From JASLDZ01 sp964235945 (lineage in GTDB: Bacteria > Pseudomonadota > Alphaproteobacteria > Caulobacterales > Caulobacteraceae): a stretch of DNA of 64,000 nucleotides. Positions within the stretch are counted from its first letter, which is position 1. Each line of letters opens with the position of its first letter. This document shows positions 25,149 through 34,261 of the stretch, in pieces. The DNA lies in the NCBI GenBank assembly GCA_964235945.1, contig CAXSDV010000003.1, positions 1-64,000 on the forward strand. Reading direction: 5' to 3'. The translations under genes and the position numbers were made by a program. The notes under the pieces were generated by a model that saw only the letters and a program-made list of their open reading frames with translations, had not been told where the DNA came from and searched no databases.

Positions 25149-25967
25149 TCACACGCGGAGCCGCCCCTCCACCGTCGTCACCGCGCCGCCGACCAGGTCC
25201 ACCCGCTCGCCCCGCACCTGCGCCGTGAGGTCGCCGCCGCGGTGGGGGTAGGCCTGGTGGAAGCGCAGGGGTCCCCGAACCTCGAGCTTGCCCGCCCACA
25301 GGGGGGCGAGGCCGCAGTGCGCCGATCCCGTGGTCGGGTCCTCCGGCACGCCGCAACCCGGGCCGAACATGCGGCTCACCACGTCATAGGGCGCGCCGAC
25401 CGCCGCCGCCGCGCAGGCCACCACGTTGCCCGCACCGTCCGACGCTCCCGCGTCGAGCGACTTGATCGCCGCGAGGTCGGGGTCGAGGCGGCGCACCGTC
25501 GCCTCGTCGTCCAGCACCGCGAACAGGTAGCGCCCCACCCACAGCTCCCGCACGGGCGCCCCGAGGGCTTCGGCCAGCCCGGGGACGACGGGCGCGGGCC
25601 GCGGCGGCTCGGCGGGGAAGTCGAGCCGGTAGCCGGCGCCGGCGCGCTCCACCCTCAGCCGACCGACGCTGCGCGTGTCGAAGGCGACCTCCGGCGCGTC
25701 CAGCCCCAGTTCGGCCAGGAGCACGTGGGCGCTCGCCAGGGTGGCGTGGCCGCAGAAGGCCACCTCCTGTCCCGGCGTGAACCAGCGCAGGCCGAAGCGC
25801 GCCGGCTCCTCGGTCCTGAGCAGGTAGGCGGTCTCCGCCTGGTTGTTCTCCCGCGCCAGCGCCTGCATCCAGCCGTCGTCGGGCCAGGCGTCCGACGGCT
25901 CCACCACGCAGGCGGGGTTGCCGCGGAACGGCGCGGAGGCGAAGGCGTCGACGGTCCACTGGCGCAC
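25149..25967 (-). CDS. PhzF-family isomerase/epimerase-like protein
   Basis: 272 residues, usual for the PhzF (DHHA isomerase-like) fold of two hot-dog-like halves. Motifs: FRGNPACVV, the catalytic Glu in NNQAETAYLL, GHATLASAHVLL and EDPTTGSAHCGLAP. True PhzF acts in phenazine synthesis, but no phenazine genes are here; most family members have unknown substrates. GTG at 25967 has AGGAG six nt before it. Same strand as thiD and folP upstream. Confidence 0.88.
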   Translation of the reverse strand: MRQWTVDAFASAPFRGNPACVVEPSDAWPDDGWMQALARENNQAETAYLLRTEEPARFGLRWFTPGQEVAFCGHATLASAHVLLAELGLDAPEVAFDTRSVGRLRVERAGAGYRLDFPAEPPRPAPVVPGLAEALGAPVRELWVGRYLFAVLDDEATVRRLDPDLAAIKSLDAGASDGAGNVVACAAAAVGAPYDVVSRMFGPGCGVPEDPTTGSAHCGLAPLWAGKLEVRGPLRFHQAYPHRGGDLTAQVRGERVDLVGGAVTTVEGRLRV

Positions 25968-25990
25968 GGCGGTCTCCTGCGAGGGTCCGC

Positions 25991-26824
25991 CTACATGCGC
26001 GATCCGGCCAGCAGGCGCGAGGGCCCGCCCGGGCGCATGGGCCAGCCGTGGTCCACCGGACCGTGTCCCGAACCCAGGTGCGGGGCGCGGCGGATCGCCT
26101 CGAGCAGGTAGTCGCGGGCGCGGCTGACCGAGCGCTCCAGCCCCAGCCCCTGGGCGAGGCCCGCGGCGATCCCGCTGGCCAGGGTGCAGCCGGTGCCGTG
26201 GGTGTTGCGGCTGACGATGCGGCCGCTCTCGAAACGCGTGGTCGAGACGGGCGTCATCAACAGGTCGACCACCCGGTCGCCCTCCACGTGGCCGCCCTTC
26301 ATCAGCACCGCCCGGGCGCCCATGGACAGCAGGCGCTCGCCCGCGCGGCGCATGTCGTCGGGGGTGGCCACCTCCAGGCCGGTCAGCTCCGCGGCCTCCG
26401 GCGCGTTGGGGGTGAGCAGGGTCGCGTGGGGCAACAGGCGCGTGCGCACCGCCTCCACCGCCCGCGGCTCCAGCAGGGGCGCGCCGCCCTTGGCGACCAT
26501 GACGGGATCGACCACCGCCGGGCGGCCGGTGGCGGCGAGGAGGTCGGCGACGGCCTCCACCATCTCCACCGAGCCCAGCATGCCGGTCTTGAGCGCGTCC
26601 GCCCCGATGTCGTCCAGCACCGCGCGCGCCTGGGCCAGCACCAGCTCCACCGGCAGGGGGTGGACCGCCCGCACGCCCTGGGTGTTCTGCACGGTGATCG
26701 CGGTGATGGCGGTGGCGGCGTAGCCCCCGAGCGCGGTGACGGTCTTCACGTCCGCCTGCACCCCCGCCCCGCCCCCGGAGTCGGAGCCGGCGAGGATCAG
26801 GACGCGGCCGAGGTCTTCGTGCAT
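25991..26824 (-). CDS. thiD: Hydroxymethylpyrimidine/phosphomethylpyrimidine kinase
   Basis: 277 residues, ribokinase fold. Phosphorylates HMP and HMP-P for thiamine synthesis. Shows ILAGSDSGGGAGVQADVKT at the N-terminus and the anion-hole/catalytic motif THGTGCTLASGIAAGLA with the catalytic Cys/Asp region near 215. Lies 33 nt after folP and 23 nt before the PhzF gene on the same strand, probably one operon. No TPP riboswitch seen. Confidence 0.95.
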   Translation of the reverse strand: MHEDLGRVLILAGSDSGGGAGVQADVKTVTALGGYAATAITAITVQNTQGVRAVHPLPVELVLAQARAVLDDIGADALKTGMLGSVEMVEAVADLLAATGRPAVVDPVMVAKGGAPLLEPRAVEAVRTRLLPHATLLTPNAPEAAELTGLEVATPDDMRRAGERLLSMGARAVLMKGGHVEGDRVVDLLMTPVSTTRFESGRIVSRNTHGTGCTLASGIAAGLAQGLGLERSVSRARDYLLEAIRRAPHLGSGHGPVDHGWPMRPGGPSRLLAGSRM

Positions 26825-26857
26825 GGCGGGCAGGCTTAGCCCGCCCGGGCGACGGCG

Positions 26858-27736
26858 TCAGCCGTGGCCGTAGGCGTGGGTCGCGTCGTCGGCGCTCTCC
26901 AGCGCGCTCCACACCTTGAGCGCCTGCACGGTCTCGCGCACGTCGTGGGTTCGGATGGCGGCCGCGCCCTTGGCCGCGCCGAACAGGTGGATGGCGAGGC
27001 TCCCGCCCAGCCGGTCGAGGGGGTCCTTGGCGGAGGGGTCCAGCGCGCGCACCGTGCGCTTGCGGCTGACGCCCAGCAGCACGGGGAAGCCGTAGCTCGC
27101 CAGCCGGTCGAGGTTGGCCAGCAGCGCCAGGTTGTGCTGGATCGCCTTGCCGAAGCCGATGCCCGGGTCGAACCAGATGCGCTTGGGATCGACGCCGGCG
27201 ATCACGGCCGCGTCCGCGCGTTCCATCAGGTAGGCCTCCACCTCGCCCACCGCGTCGTCGTAGTGCGGGCTGTCCTGCATGGTGCGCGGCTCGCCGCGCA
27301 TGTGCATGAGCACCACCTCGCAGCCGAGCTCGGCGGCGGCCTCCACCGCGCCCGGCGCGCGCAGGGCGTTGACGTCGTTCCACATGCAGGCCCCCGCCGC
27401 CACCGCCGCCCGCGCCACCGCGGGCTTGCTGGTGTCGATGGACAGGGCCGCCTCCGTCTCGGCGTCCAGGCGGGCGATCACGGGCAGCACGCGCGCCAAC
27501 TCCTCCGCCTCGGGCACGGGGGCGGCGCCCGGGCGGGTGGACTCGCCGCCCACGTCCAGCCAGCGCGCGCCCTGGGCGACCATGCGAAGGCCGTGGGCCA
27601 CCGCGGCGTCGGGCGCGGCGAAGCGGCCTCCGTCCGAGAAGCTGTCGGGGGTGACGTTGAGCACGCCCATCACCCGCGGCGGCGGCCGGCCGTTGGTCAC
27701 GCTCGGGTGCGGCTCGGAGGAGAACTGCGGGTCCAC
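26858..27736 (-). CDS. folP: Dihydropteroate synthase
   Basis: 292 residues. Joins p-aminobenzoate to dihydropterin pyrophosphate in folate synthesis; the target of sulfonamides. Shows both family signatures, MGVLNVTPDSFSDGG and DVGGESTRPG, plus SIDTSKPAVARAA, NDVNAL and the late pterin/phosphate residues in LLGVSRKRTV and IRTHDV. Starts with GTG at 27736; divergent from mutM across 92 nt. In many relatives folP follows ftsH, but here they are 11 kb apart. Confidence 0.95.
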   Translation of the reverse strand: MDPQFSSEPHPSVTNGRPPPRVMGVLNVTPDSFSDGGRFAAPDAAVAHGLRMVAQGARWLDVGGESTRPGAAPVPEAEELARVLPVIARLDAETEAALSIDTSKPAVARAAVAAGACMWNDVNALRAPGAVEAAAELGCEVVLMHMRGEPRTMQDSPHYDDAVGEVEAYLMERADAAVIAGVDPKRIWFDPGIGFGKAIQHNLALLANLDRLASYGFPVLLGVSRKRTVRALDPSAKDPLDRLGGSLAIHLFGAAKGAAAIRTHDVRETVQALKVWSALESADDATHAYGHG

Positions 27737-27828
27737 GCGCGGGCTGTAGGGCGGGGGTGCGGCGTTGGGAAGCCGGGCGACGTTTGCGCCGGCTTCGCCG
27801 CGGCGGCGGGGGCGCCTATCTAGGGGGC

Positions 27829-28695
27829 ATGCCCGAACTGCCCGAAGTCGAGACGGTGCGCCGGGGGCTCGCCCCCCACCTGGACGGCGCGCGGATCGCC
27901 CGGGTGGAGCAGCGGCGGCCCGACCTGCGCTTTCCCCTGCCGGCGCGCCTGCCCGAGCGGCTGACGGGCGCGCGCGTCACGACCCTCGCCCGGCGCGCCA
28001 AGTACCTGCTGGCGCCCCTCGACACGGGCGAGACCCTGGTGGTCCACCTGGGCATGACCGGGCGCTTCACCGTGCACCCGCCCACGGGCGAGGCGGTGCG
28101 GCCCGGCGACTTCGCCCATCCGGCGGGGGGCGACGCGCGCCACGACCACGTGGTCATCGAGACGGAGGCGGGGGCGCGGGCGGTGTTCAACGACGCCCGC
28201 CGCTTCGGCTATATGGACCTCTTGCCCACCGAAGGGCTGGAAACGCAGGCCTGGTTCGCCGGGCTCGGCCCCGAACCGCTGGAGGCGGGCTTCGACCCGG
28301 CCCACCTGGCGCGCGCCTTCGCCGGCCGCTCGCGCAACGTCAAGGACGCGCTCCTGGACCAGCGCACGGTGGCGGGCCTGGGCAACATCTACGTGTGCGA
28401 AGCGCTGCACCGGGCGCGCATCGACCCGCGCACCCCCGCGGGCGCGCTCACCCTCCCGCGCCTGGCCAAGCTTCACCGGGCGGTGCGCGAGGTGCTGGAG
28501 GAGGCGATCGCCGCGGGGGGCTCCACCCTGCGCGACTATCGCACCGCGGGCGGGGAGCTCGGCTACTTCCAGCACGCCTTCCGCGTGTACGGGCGCGAGG
28601 GCGCGGCGTGCGCGGCCCCCCGATGCCGCGGCGTGGTGGAACGCTTGGTGCAGGGCGCGCGCTCGACCTTCCACTGCCCCGCTTGCCAGCGGTGA
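27829..28695 (+). CDS. mutM: Formamidopyrimidine-DNA glycosylase (Fpg/MutM)
   Basis: 288 residues. Removes 8-oxoguanine and formamidopyrimidines and nicks the abasic site. The start PELPEVETVRRGL supplies the N-terminal Pro nucleophile and the catalytic Glu; KYLL holds the conserved Lys; the helix-two-turn-helix is near DQRTVAGLGNIYVCEALH; the C-terminal zinc finger uses four Cys (CAAPRC ... CPAC). The ATG at 27829 is fixed by the need for Pro as residue 2. A second, Nei-like glycosylase lies at 44920. Confidence 0.96.
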   Translation: MPELPEVETVRRGLAPHLDGARIARVEQRRPDLRFPLPARLPERLTGARVTTLARRAKYLLAPLDTGETLVVHLGMTGRFTVHPPTGEAVRPGDFAHPAGGDARHDHVVIETEAGARAVFNDARRFGYMDLLPTEGLETQAWFAGLGPEPLEAGFDPAHLARAFAGRSRNVKDALLDQRTVAGLGNIYVCEALHRARIDPRTPAGALTLPRLAKLHRAVREVLEEAIAAGGSTLRDYRTAGGELGYFQHAFRVYGREGAACAAPRCRGVVERLVQGARSTFHCPACQR

Positions 28696-28709
28696 GCGCC
28701 GGAGCCGCG

Positions 28710-29096
28710 ATGATCCCGATCCTGTCAGCCCTCGTCCTGTCCGCCGCCCCGGCCCCCGCGACCCAGCCTTCCGCCGACGCCTCGCCCGCCTCCATGGCGC
28801 CCGCCTTCGCGAACACGATCGTGTCCACCTATCCGGACGGGCTGCACGGCCGGCTGTGGCTGCACGAGGACGGGACCTGGCGCGCGCTGAGCCGCCACGG
28901 GTCGCGCTCCAGCGGCCGCTGGTCGCTCAAGGGCGAGCGCGTGTGCCTGAAGCAGTCGCGGCCGATCCCGATCTTCTTCTCCTACTGCACCCCCGCCGTA
29001 CGCGGCGAGGTCGGGACGAGCTGGGCGGCCAAGGCCCCCACCGGCGAACCCATCACCGTGCGCCTGGAGCCCGGCCGCGCGGGCGAACCGGAGTGA
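28710..29096 (+). CDS. Small exported protein, function unknown
   Basis: 128 residues with a short hydrophobic N-terminus (MIPILSALVLSAAPAPA) and a mature domain with many Trp and aromatic residues and two Cys (ERVCLKQ, FSYCTP), suggesting a small periplasmic disulfide-bonded fold. The ATG at 28710 has GGAG five nt before it; a GTG at 28692 overlapping the mutM stop is also in frame. Follows mutM directly, probably co-transcribed. No recognised family. Confidence 0.6.
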   Translation: MIPILSALVLSAAPAPATQPSADASPASMAPAFANTIVSTYPDGLHGRLWLHEDGTWRALSRHGSRSSGRWSLKGERVCLKQSRPIPIFFSYCTPAVRGEVGTSWAAKAPTGEPITVRLEPGRAGEPE

Positions 29097-29152
29097 GGCG
29101 GGCGCACCCTCCCGGCCTTGCCGGGGCGGACCGGGGCTGTAGAAGCGCGCCC

Positions 29153-30067
29153 ATGTCCATCCGCGTCCCGGCCTTCCTCGGCCGTTTCCCCGCCCCGGCC
29201 TTCGCCCTGGCGCTGGCCCTGGCGGCCGGACCCCTCGCCGCGGGCGCCGCGCGGGCGGACCCGCCGATCTGGCGCGTGCACGGCGCCGGCGGGGCGGAGC
29301 TGGTGCTGTTCGGCTCCGTCCACCTGCTGAGCGACGACGTGCGCTGGTACACTCCCGCCCTGGCCGCGGAGATCGCCCGCGCCGACACGGTGCTGTTCGA
29401 GATCCCCATGGACCCCGCCGCCCAGGCCTCGGCCCAGGGGGAGGCGCTGGCGCACGGGCGGCTGCCGCCGGGAGGCTCCCTGTCGGCCCTGCTGTCCCCC
29501 AAGGGGCGCGAGCGGCTGAAAACGGTGGCGGCGGCCACCGGCCTGCCCGTGCAGGCGCTGGACGCCATGCAGCCCTGGCTGGCCGAAGCGCTGGTTTCGG
29601 TGGCCTACTTCGTCAAGGCGGGGGCGCGCACGGACCTGGGCGTGGAGCAGACGATCGAGCACGCCGCCCCCGCGGCCGCGAGGCGAGGCGCGCTGGAGAG
29701 CGTGGCCGACCAGATCTCCGCCCTGTCCGGCGCGACCCAGGCCGACCAGGTCGCCTCCCTGGAGGAGACGCTGAAGGACATCCGCGACGAGCCGCAGAGC
29801 TTCCACCGCCTCGTCTCAGAGTGGGCGCGCGGCGACGTGCGCGGTCTGGTCAAGGAAGAGCTGGAGCCCATGCGGCGCGACAGCCCCAGCGTCTACAAGC
29901 GCCTGGTGGTGGACAGGAACCGCCGCTGGACGGGCGAGCTGGAGGCGCGGCTCAAGTCGGGCGCCCTCGGCCGCACCCTGGTGGTGGTGGGCGTCGGGCA
30001 CCTCGTGGGGCCCGAGAGCGTGCCCGCCCTGCTGCGGCGCGACGGCGTGCGGGTGGAGGGGCCCTGA
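29153..30067 (+). CDS. TraB/GumN-family exported protein
   Basis: 304 residues with a signal peptide (cleavage near ARA, residue 40). The family has two conserved GxxH sites, here FGSVHLLSDDV near the N-terminus and VVGVGHLVGPESVPALL near the C-terminus, with ADTVLFEIPMD and the Trp-Leu region MQPWLAEALVS between. TraB/TIKI-like folds are predicted metalloproteases, but bacterial GumN-type members are not characterised. Follows the small exported protein on the same strand. Confidence 0.85.
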   Translation: MSIRVPAFLGRFPAPAFALALALAAGPLAAGAARADPPIWRVHGAGGAELVLFGSVHLLSDDVRWYTPALAAEIARADTVLFEIPMDPAAQASAQGEALAHGRLPPGGSLSALLSPKGRERLKTVAAATGLPVQALDAMQPWLAEALVSVAYFVKAGARTDLGVEQTIEHAAPAAARRGALESVADQISALSGATQADQVASLEETLKDIRDEPQSFHRLVSEWARGDVRGLVKEELEPMRRDSPSVYKRLVVDRNRRWTGELEARLKSGALGRTLVVVGVGHLVGPESVPALLRRDGVRVEGP

Positions 30068-30133
30068 AGCGTTGGGATTGCGCGAAGCCTCCCGCTCCGC
30101 CGTCCTCGCCGCGTCCCGGCGAACCCGCGCAGC

Positions 30134-31027
30134 TCAGGCGGCGGCCAGCGACGGTCCGAACAGCACCTCCACGTAGGTGGAGAGCGGGCCCGGCTCGACT
30201 TCGGCCAGGTGGCCGAGGGCGGTGTCCAGCCGGCCGCGCATCTCGGCGCGGGCGGCCTCCGGGCCGACCAGCGACACCACGGTGGGCTTGCCGCCGTCCT
30301 GCCCCACGTCCTTGCCGGCGGCCTCGGGGGTGGAGGTCGCGTCCAGAAGGTCGTCCATGATCTGGAACGCCTCGCCCAGGCGCGCGGCGAACAGGCGGGC
30401 GGCGTCCAGCCGCGGCCCCGCGGCCCCCGCGGCCAGGGCGCCCGCCTCCACCGCCGCCACGAACAGCACCCCGGTCTTCTGGGCGTTGAGGTCGTGCAGG
30501 GGCGCGGCCTCGCCCACGCCGTCGCGCTCGCGCAGGTCTCGCGCCTGGCCCGCCACCAGCCCTTTGAAGCCCACCGCCTCCGTCAGCCGCGTCACCAGCA
30601 CGAGCCGCCCGGCCGACGGCAGGTCGGCGGCGGCCAGCACCGCGTAGGCTTGGTTGAGCAGCGCCACCGCCGCCAGCACCGTCATGTCCTCGCCGTGGAG
30701 GCGGTGGTGGGCGGGGCGGCCCCGGCGCAGCAGGGCGTCGTCCATGCACGGCAGGTCGTCCAGGATCAGGGACGCGGCGTGCACCAGCTCCACCGCGCAC
30801 CCCGCCTCCAGGGCGGCGGCGACCCCCGCGCCCGTTCGGCCGAAGTGCTCGGCCGCCAGCACCGACAGGATCGGCCGCAGGCGTTTGGCCGGGCCCGCGA
30901 CCGCCTCGCGCGCCGCCCGCACGAGCAGGGGCGGCGCGCCCGGCCCGTTCGGCAGGATCGCGTCCAGCCGCGCGTCGATCCGCTCGCGCAGGGCGTGCAG
31001 TCGGCGGTGGAAAGACTCGTCGGACAT
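30134..31027 (-). CDS. ispA: Polyprenyl (farnesyl/geranylgeranyl-type) diphosphate synthase
   Basis: 297 residues. Condenses isopentenyl diphosphate with allylic diphosphates. First Asp-rich motif DDLPCMDD (DDxxxxD, the bacterial short-chain form), KRLRP upstream for diphosphate binding, and the second motif DDLLD. Length and motif fit FPP synthase; a GGPP synthase cannot be excluded, so the symbol is tentative. Would feed quinone side chains and the undecaprenyl/decaprenyl carriers used by the glycan genes. Downstream of two glycosyltransferases on the same strand. Confidence 0.88.
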   Translation of the reverse strand: MSDESFHRRLHALRERIDARLDAILPNGPGAPPLLVRAAREAVAGPAKRLRPILSVLAAEHFGRTGAGVAAALEAGCAVELVHAASLILDDLPCMDDALLRRGRPAHHRLHGEDMTVLAAVALLNQAYAVLAAADLPSAGRLVLVTRLTEAVGFKGLVAGQARDLRERDGVGEAAPLHDLNAQKTGVLFVAAVEAGALAAGAAGPRLDAARLFAARLGEAFQIMDDLLDATSTPEAAGKDVGQDGGKPTVVSLVGPEAARAEMRGRLDTALGHLAEVEPGPLSTYVEVLFGPSLAAA

Positions 31028-31113
31028 CCGCTCCCCAGAAGACCGCAGCTAAGCGGAAGTTCAAGGGCGAGGCGAGGGCCTTGTGCGGCCAAGCCGGGCG
31101 CGGCGCGCCCGCT

Positions 31114-32928
31114 TCACGCCGCCGCGACGGAGTAGTCCAGCTTTTGACGGTCCAGCCAGCGGCTGAAATAGGGGTCGGCCGCCTCGATCTGGTCGCGCCA
31201 GCGGTCGATCAGGAGCGCCCGGTCGCCGAAATCGTAGCCGTCCGCCGCGCGCGTCAGGCTCTCGTGGTGGATCAGCGTCGGGCGCGAGGCGCACACCACC
31301 CGCAGGCCCCGGGCGCGCAGGCGCAGGCACAGGTCCACGTCCTGGTAGTGGCGGGCGTAGTCCACGGAGAAACCGCCCAGGGAGGCGAACAGGCGGCGCG
31401 GCGTCATCAGGCAGGCCCCCGTCACCGCGCTCACCTCGCGCGCGGCCGACAGGCTGCCGGCGTAGCCGTCCACGTGCTCGGGGAAGGCGCGCATGACGTG
31501 GTCGGCGGTGCCGCGCGCGCCCAGCACCACGCCCGCGTGCTGCACGGTGCGGTCGGGGTAGAGCAGCACGGGGCCCACCGCGCCGATCCCCTCGTCCTCG
31601 AAGTAGAGCGACAGGCGGCGCAGCCAGTCCGCCTGCAGCACCTCCGTGTCGTTGTTCAGGAACACGAGGAGCCGCCCCCGCGCCGCCCGGGCCCCGAGGT
31701 TGCACGCTTCGGAGAAGTTGAACGGCCGGTCGTAGGCGACCCGGCGCACCGGGTGGCGGCCGAAGGCGGCCAGCGCGACGGGATCGGCGGTGCCGTTGTC
31801 CACCACCACCACCTCGAACGCCGGGTGGTCGGTGACGCCGTAGAGCGAGCGCAGGCAGCGCGAGACCACCTCGCCCTGGTCGCGGGTCGGGATGACGATG
31901 CTGACCGGCGGCAGCGCCGTCGAAGCGGAGGGGGCCAGCAGCATGCGCTGGCGCAGGGCGGGGGAGGGGTGCGGCTCGGCGCTCCACGAGCGGCCGCACC
32001 GGGCGAAGTGGGCCAAGAGGGCCTGCTTCTGCAGGGCGTCGATCCCCGCCTTGGCGTCCGGGTCGGCGGCCAGGCTCGCCGGGCTCGCGCGCCATTTGTA
32101 GAGGGGCTCCGCGATGTGGCCGATCGCCCCCGTGCGCTCGGACACGCGCAGCAGGAACTCGTAGTCCTGCACGCCGTCGAACGCCGGGTCGAAGCCGCCC
32201 GCCGCCCTCGCCAGCGGCGTGCGCACCGCCAGGAGGTGGCCGACGTACATCACCCCCAGGAAGTGGATGGGCGACCAGTCGGGCTTGAAGTGGTGGTCCA
32301 CCACCTCGCCGCGACTGTCGACCTTGAGCTGGTCGGAGTAGATCGCGTCCAGGGTGGGCTCGGCCACCATGCGTTCGGCGAAGGCGGTCAGGGCGTCGGG
32401 GGTCAGCTCGTCGTCGTGGTCGAGGAAGGCGGTCCAGCTCCCGCGGGCGGCCTCCAGTCCCGTGTTGGTGGCGCGGGCGATGCCGCCGTTCTGCGCGCGC
32501 GCCACCACGCGCACCCGATCGTCCTGCTCGGCGTAGCCGCGCGCCTGGGCCAGCACGCCCGGGTCGGGGGAGCCGTCGTCCACCAGCACCAGCTCGAAGC
32601 GGCGGTAGGGCTGGTCGAGCACGGAGGCCACGCAGGCGTGCAGAAAGGAGGCGGGGGTGTCGTAGAGCGGCGTCACCACCGTGATGAGCGGGCCGTCCGC
32701 CTCCAGCCGGGCGGCGCGGGCGTGGAGGTCGGCGCGCGCTTCGGCGCTCAGCACGAAGTAGGGGCGGGCGGCGTCGAAGTTCGGGCGCGTGCAGGCCAGG
32801 TGCTCCTGCGCCATGCGCGCCACCGCGCGGGGGCTCCCGCCGCGCAGGAGGTGGCGCAGCGCCGCGGCCGCGAGCCCCGGCCGGCGCAGCAGAACGGGAA
32901 CGGCGCGCAGCACGAGGGGGGGGCTCAC
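31114..32928 (-). CDS. Two-domain family 2 glycosyltransferase
   Basis: 604 residues with two GT-A modules in tandem. The first (about 80-300) shows ITVVTPLYDTP, LVDDGSPD, FLDHDDELTPDAL; the second (about 340-600) shows VSIVIPTRDQ, VVVDNGT, FLNNDTEV and a late RHYQDVDLCLR. The layout resembles rhamnan/O-antigen transferases that add two residues. Starts with GTG overlapping the upstream stop by 4 nt, so coupled to the GT4 gene before it. Confidence 0.9.
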   Translation of the reverse strand: MSPPLVLRAVPVLLRRPGLAAAALRHLLRGGSPRAVARMAQEHLACTRPNFDAARPYFVLSAEARADLHARAARLEADGPLITVVTPLYDTPASFLHACVASVLDQPYRRFELVLVDDGSPDPGVLAQARGYAEQDDRVRVVARAQNGGIARATNTGLEAARGSWTAFLDHDDELTPDALTAFAERMVAEPTLDAIYSDQLKVDSRGEVVDHHFKPDWSPIHFLGVMYVGHLLAVRTPLARAAGGFDPAFDGVQDYEFLLRVSERTGAIGHIAEPLYKWRASPASLAADPDAKAGIDALQKQALLAHFARCGRSWSAEPHPSPALRQRMLLAPSASTALPPVSIVIPTRDQGEVVSRCLRSLYGVTDHPAFEVVVVDNGTADPVALAAFGRHPVRRVAYDRPFNFSEACNLGARAARGRLLVFLNNDTEVLQADWLRRLSLYFEDEGIGAVGPVLLYPDRTVQHAGVVLGARGTADHVMRAFPEHVDGYAGSLSAAREVSAVTGACLMTPRRLFASLGGFSVDYARHYQDVDLCLRLRARGLRVVCASRPTLIHHESLTRAADGYDFGDRALLIDRWRDQIEAADPYFSRWLDRQKLDYSVAAA

Positions 32929-34178
32929 GCCGCAGCCTCCCGGGCGCCGTCGGCGACGGGGCGGTATGCGGCTCCCTCCGCCCGGCGCGGGCGCGAGAGC
33001 ACCCCGGTGTAGAAGCGCTCCAGCCCGTCCGCCGCGCGGTCCCAGTCGAGCCAGCGTCGGGCGAAGGCGCGCCCCGCCCGGCCGATCGCCTCCGCCCGGG
33101 TCGGGTCGCGCAGCAGGCCGTCCACCGCGTCGGCGATCTCCAGGCCGTCGCCGCGCCCGAGCACCACCGCCTCCACGCCGTCCTTGAGCAGCAGGCCCAG
33201 GTTGGCGCGGGGCGTCACCACCGGGCGGCCCAGCGCCAGGAACTCGGGCAGCTTGGAGGGCAGGCGGTTGAGGTTGAAGGCGTTGGGCGCGCCCGGCTGC
33301 ACCAGCACGTCCGCCAGCTTCATCACCGTCAGCATCTCGCGCCGGGGCAGGCGGCCGAGCTCGCGGCTGACCACGCCGCGCAGGTGCTCGAAGGCCACGT
33401 CCAGCCCCGGCCCGTAGTCTTCGCCCGTGCGGATCAGCGTCACGCCCCAGCCGCGGCGGCGCAGCACGTGGACGGCCGTGTACAGGCTGAACATCTCCCG
33501 CCGGTTGGCCGCGTGCAGGTTGCCCGGGTAGACGATCACCCGGTGGCCGGCGTCCACCCCCAGCCCTTGCAGCAGGGCGGCGCGCTGGTCGGGGCGCAGG
33601 GGCGGGCCCGCCTCGTCCAGGTCCGCGCCCGGCGTCAGCACGTGGCCGGGGGCGCCCGTCGGGGCGAAGCTCAGCAAGGGCGGCACGATGGCGGTGACGC
33701 CGTCCGCCGCGTCCAGGAAGTCGCGCATGCGGCGCGGGTGGCTGAGCGAGGGAGGGATGCGCGCGTCAAGTTCGGCGGGCGGCAGGGCCAGGAGCTCGTT
33801 CCAGCCCTTGCCGGTCTGGGCGGCGGTGAGCACCGTCTCGTCGTCCTCCAGGTGGACGACGACGCGCACGGGGGCGCGGGCGCGCAGCTTCTCCACCGCC
33901 CGGCGCACGCCCTCGCGGGGCGTCCAGGCGTGGACCACCGTGTCCGCCGTCCCCGGGGCGCGCCCGTCGAAGGCCAGCGCCCGGTCGGGCTGATCGCACA
34001 GGCGCGCGCGGGGCAGGGCGGCGAAGCGCACGCTCCCGAAGGCGTCGGCCCCCGCCGGGTCGCCGTCGGCGAACACCGCCACCGCGTGGCCGCGCCGCGA
34101 CAAGCGGTCCGCGAAGCGCGCGATATGGCCGCCGCTGTTGGAGTCGAACCGCCCGTAGCTGACGAAGAGAACCTTCAC
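32925..34178 (-). CDS. Family 4 (GT-B) glycosyltransferase
   Basis: 417 residues. N-terminus MKVLFVSYGRFDSNSGGHI is typical of GT4 acceptor domains; the C-terminal domain has VIVYPGNLHAANRREMFSLY and SKLPEFLALGRPVVTPRAN, where the Glu of the retaining-GT motif appears in LPEFLALG. First gene of a minus-strand pair with the two-domain GT2. The 83 nt upstream contain ATACA/TGTAT inverted arms (around 34193-34211) of unknown meaning. Confidence 0.85.
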   Translation of the reverse strand: MKVLFVSYGRFDSNSGGHIARFADRLSRRGHAVAVFADGDPAGADAFGSVRFAALPRARLCDQPDRALAFDGRAPGTADTVVHAWTPREGVRRAVEKLRARAPVRVVVHLEDDETVLTAAQTGKGWNELLALPPAELDARIPPSLSHPRRMRDFLDAADGVTAIVPPLLSFAPTGAPGHVLTPGADLDEAGPPLRPDQRAALLQGLGVDAGHRVIVYPGNLHAANRREMFSLYTAVHVLRRRGWGVTLIRTGEDYGPGLDVAFEHLRGVVSRELGRLPRREMLTVMKLADVLVQPGAPNAFNLNRLPSKLPEFLALGRPVVTPRANLGLLLKDGVEAVVLGRGDGLEIADAVDGLLRDPTRAEAIGRAGRAFARRWLDWDRAADGLERFYTGVLSRPRRAEGAAYRPVADGAREAAA

Positions 34179-34261
34179 CGAACCCGCCCTGATACAACCG
34201 TGGGATGTATTGAGCGGGCGGGTCGGTTAACGCCCCGTCACTGCGGACGACCGGGAACGGC

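Noticed and set aside
25149..25967. Phenazine biosynthesis
   Set aside because: Only the generic PhzF fold is present; no other phenazine genes.
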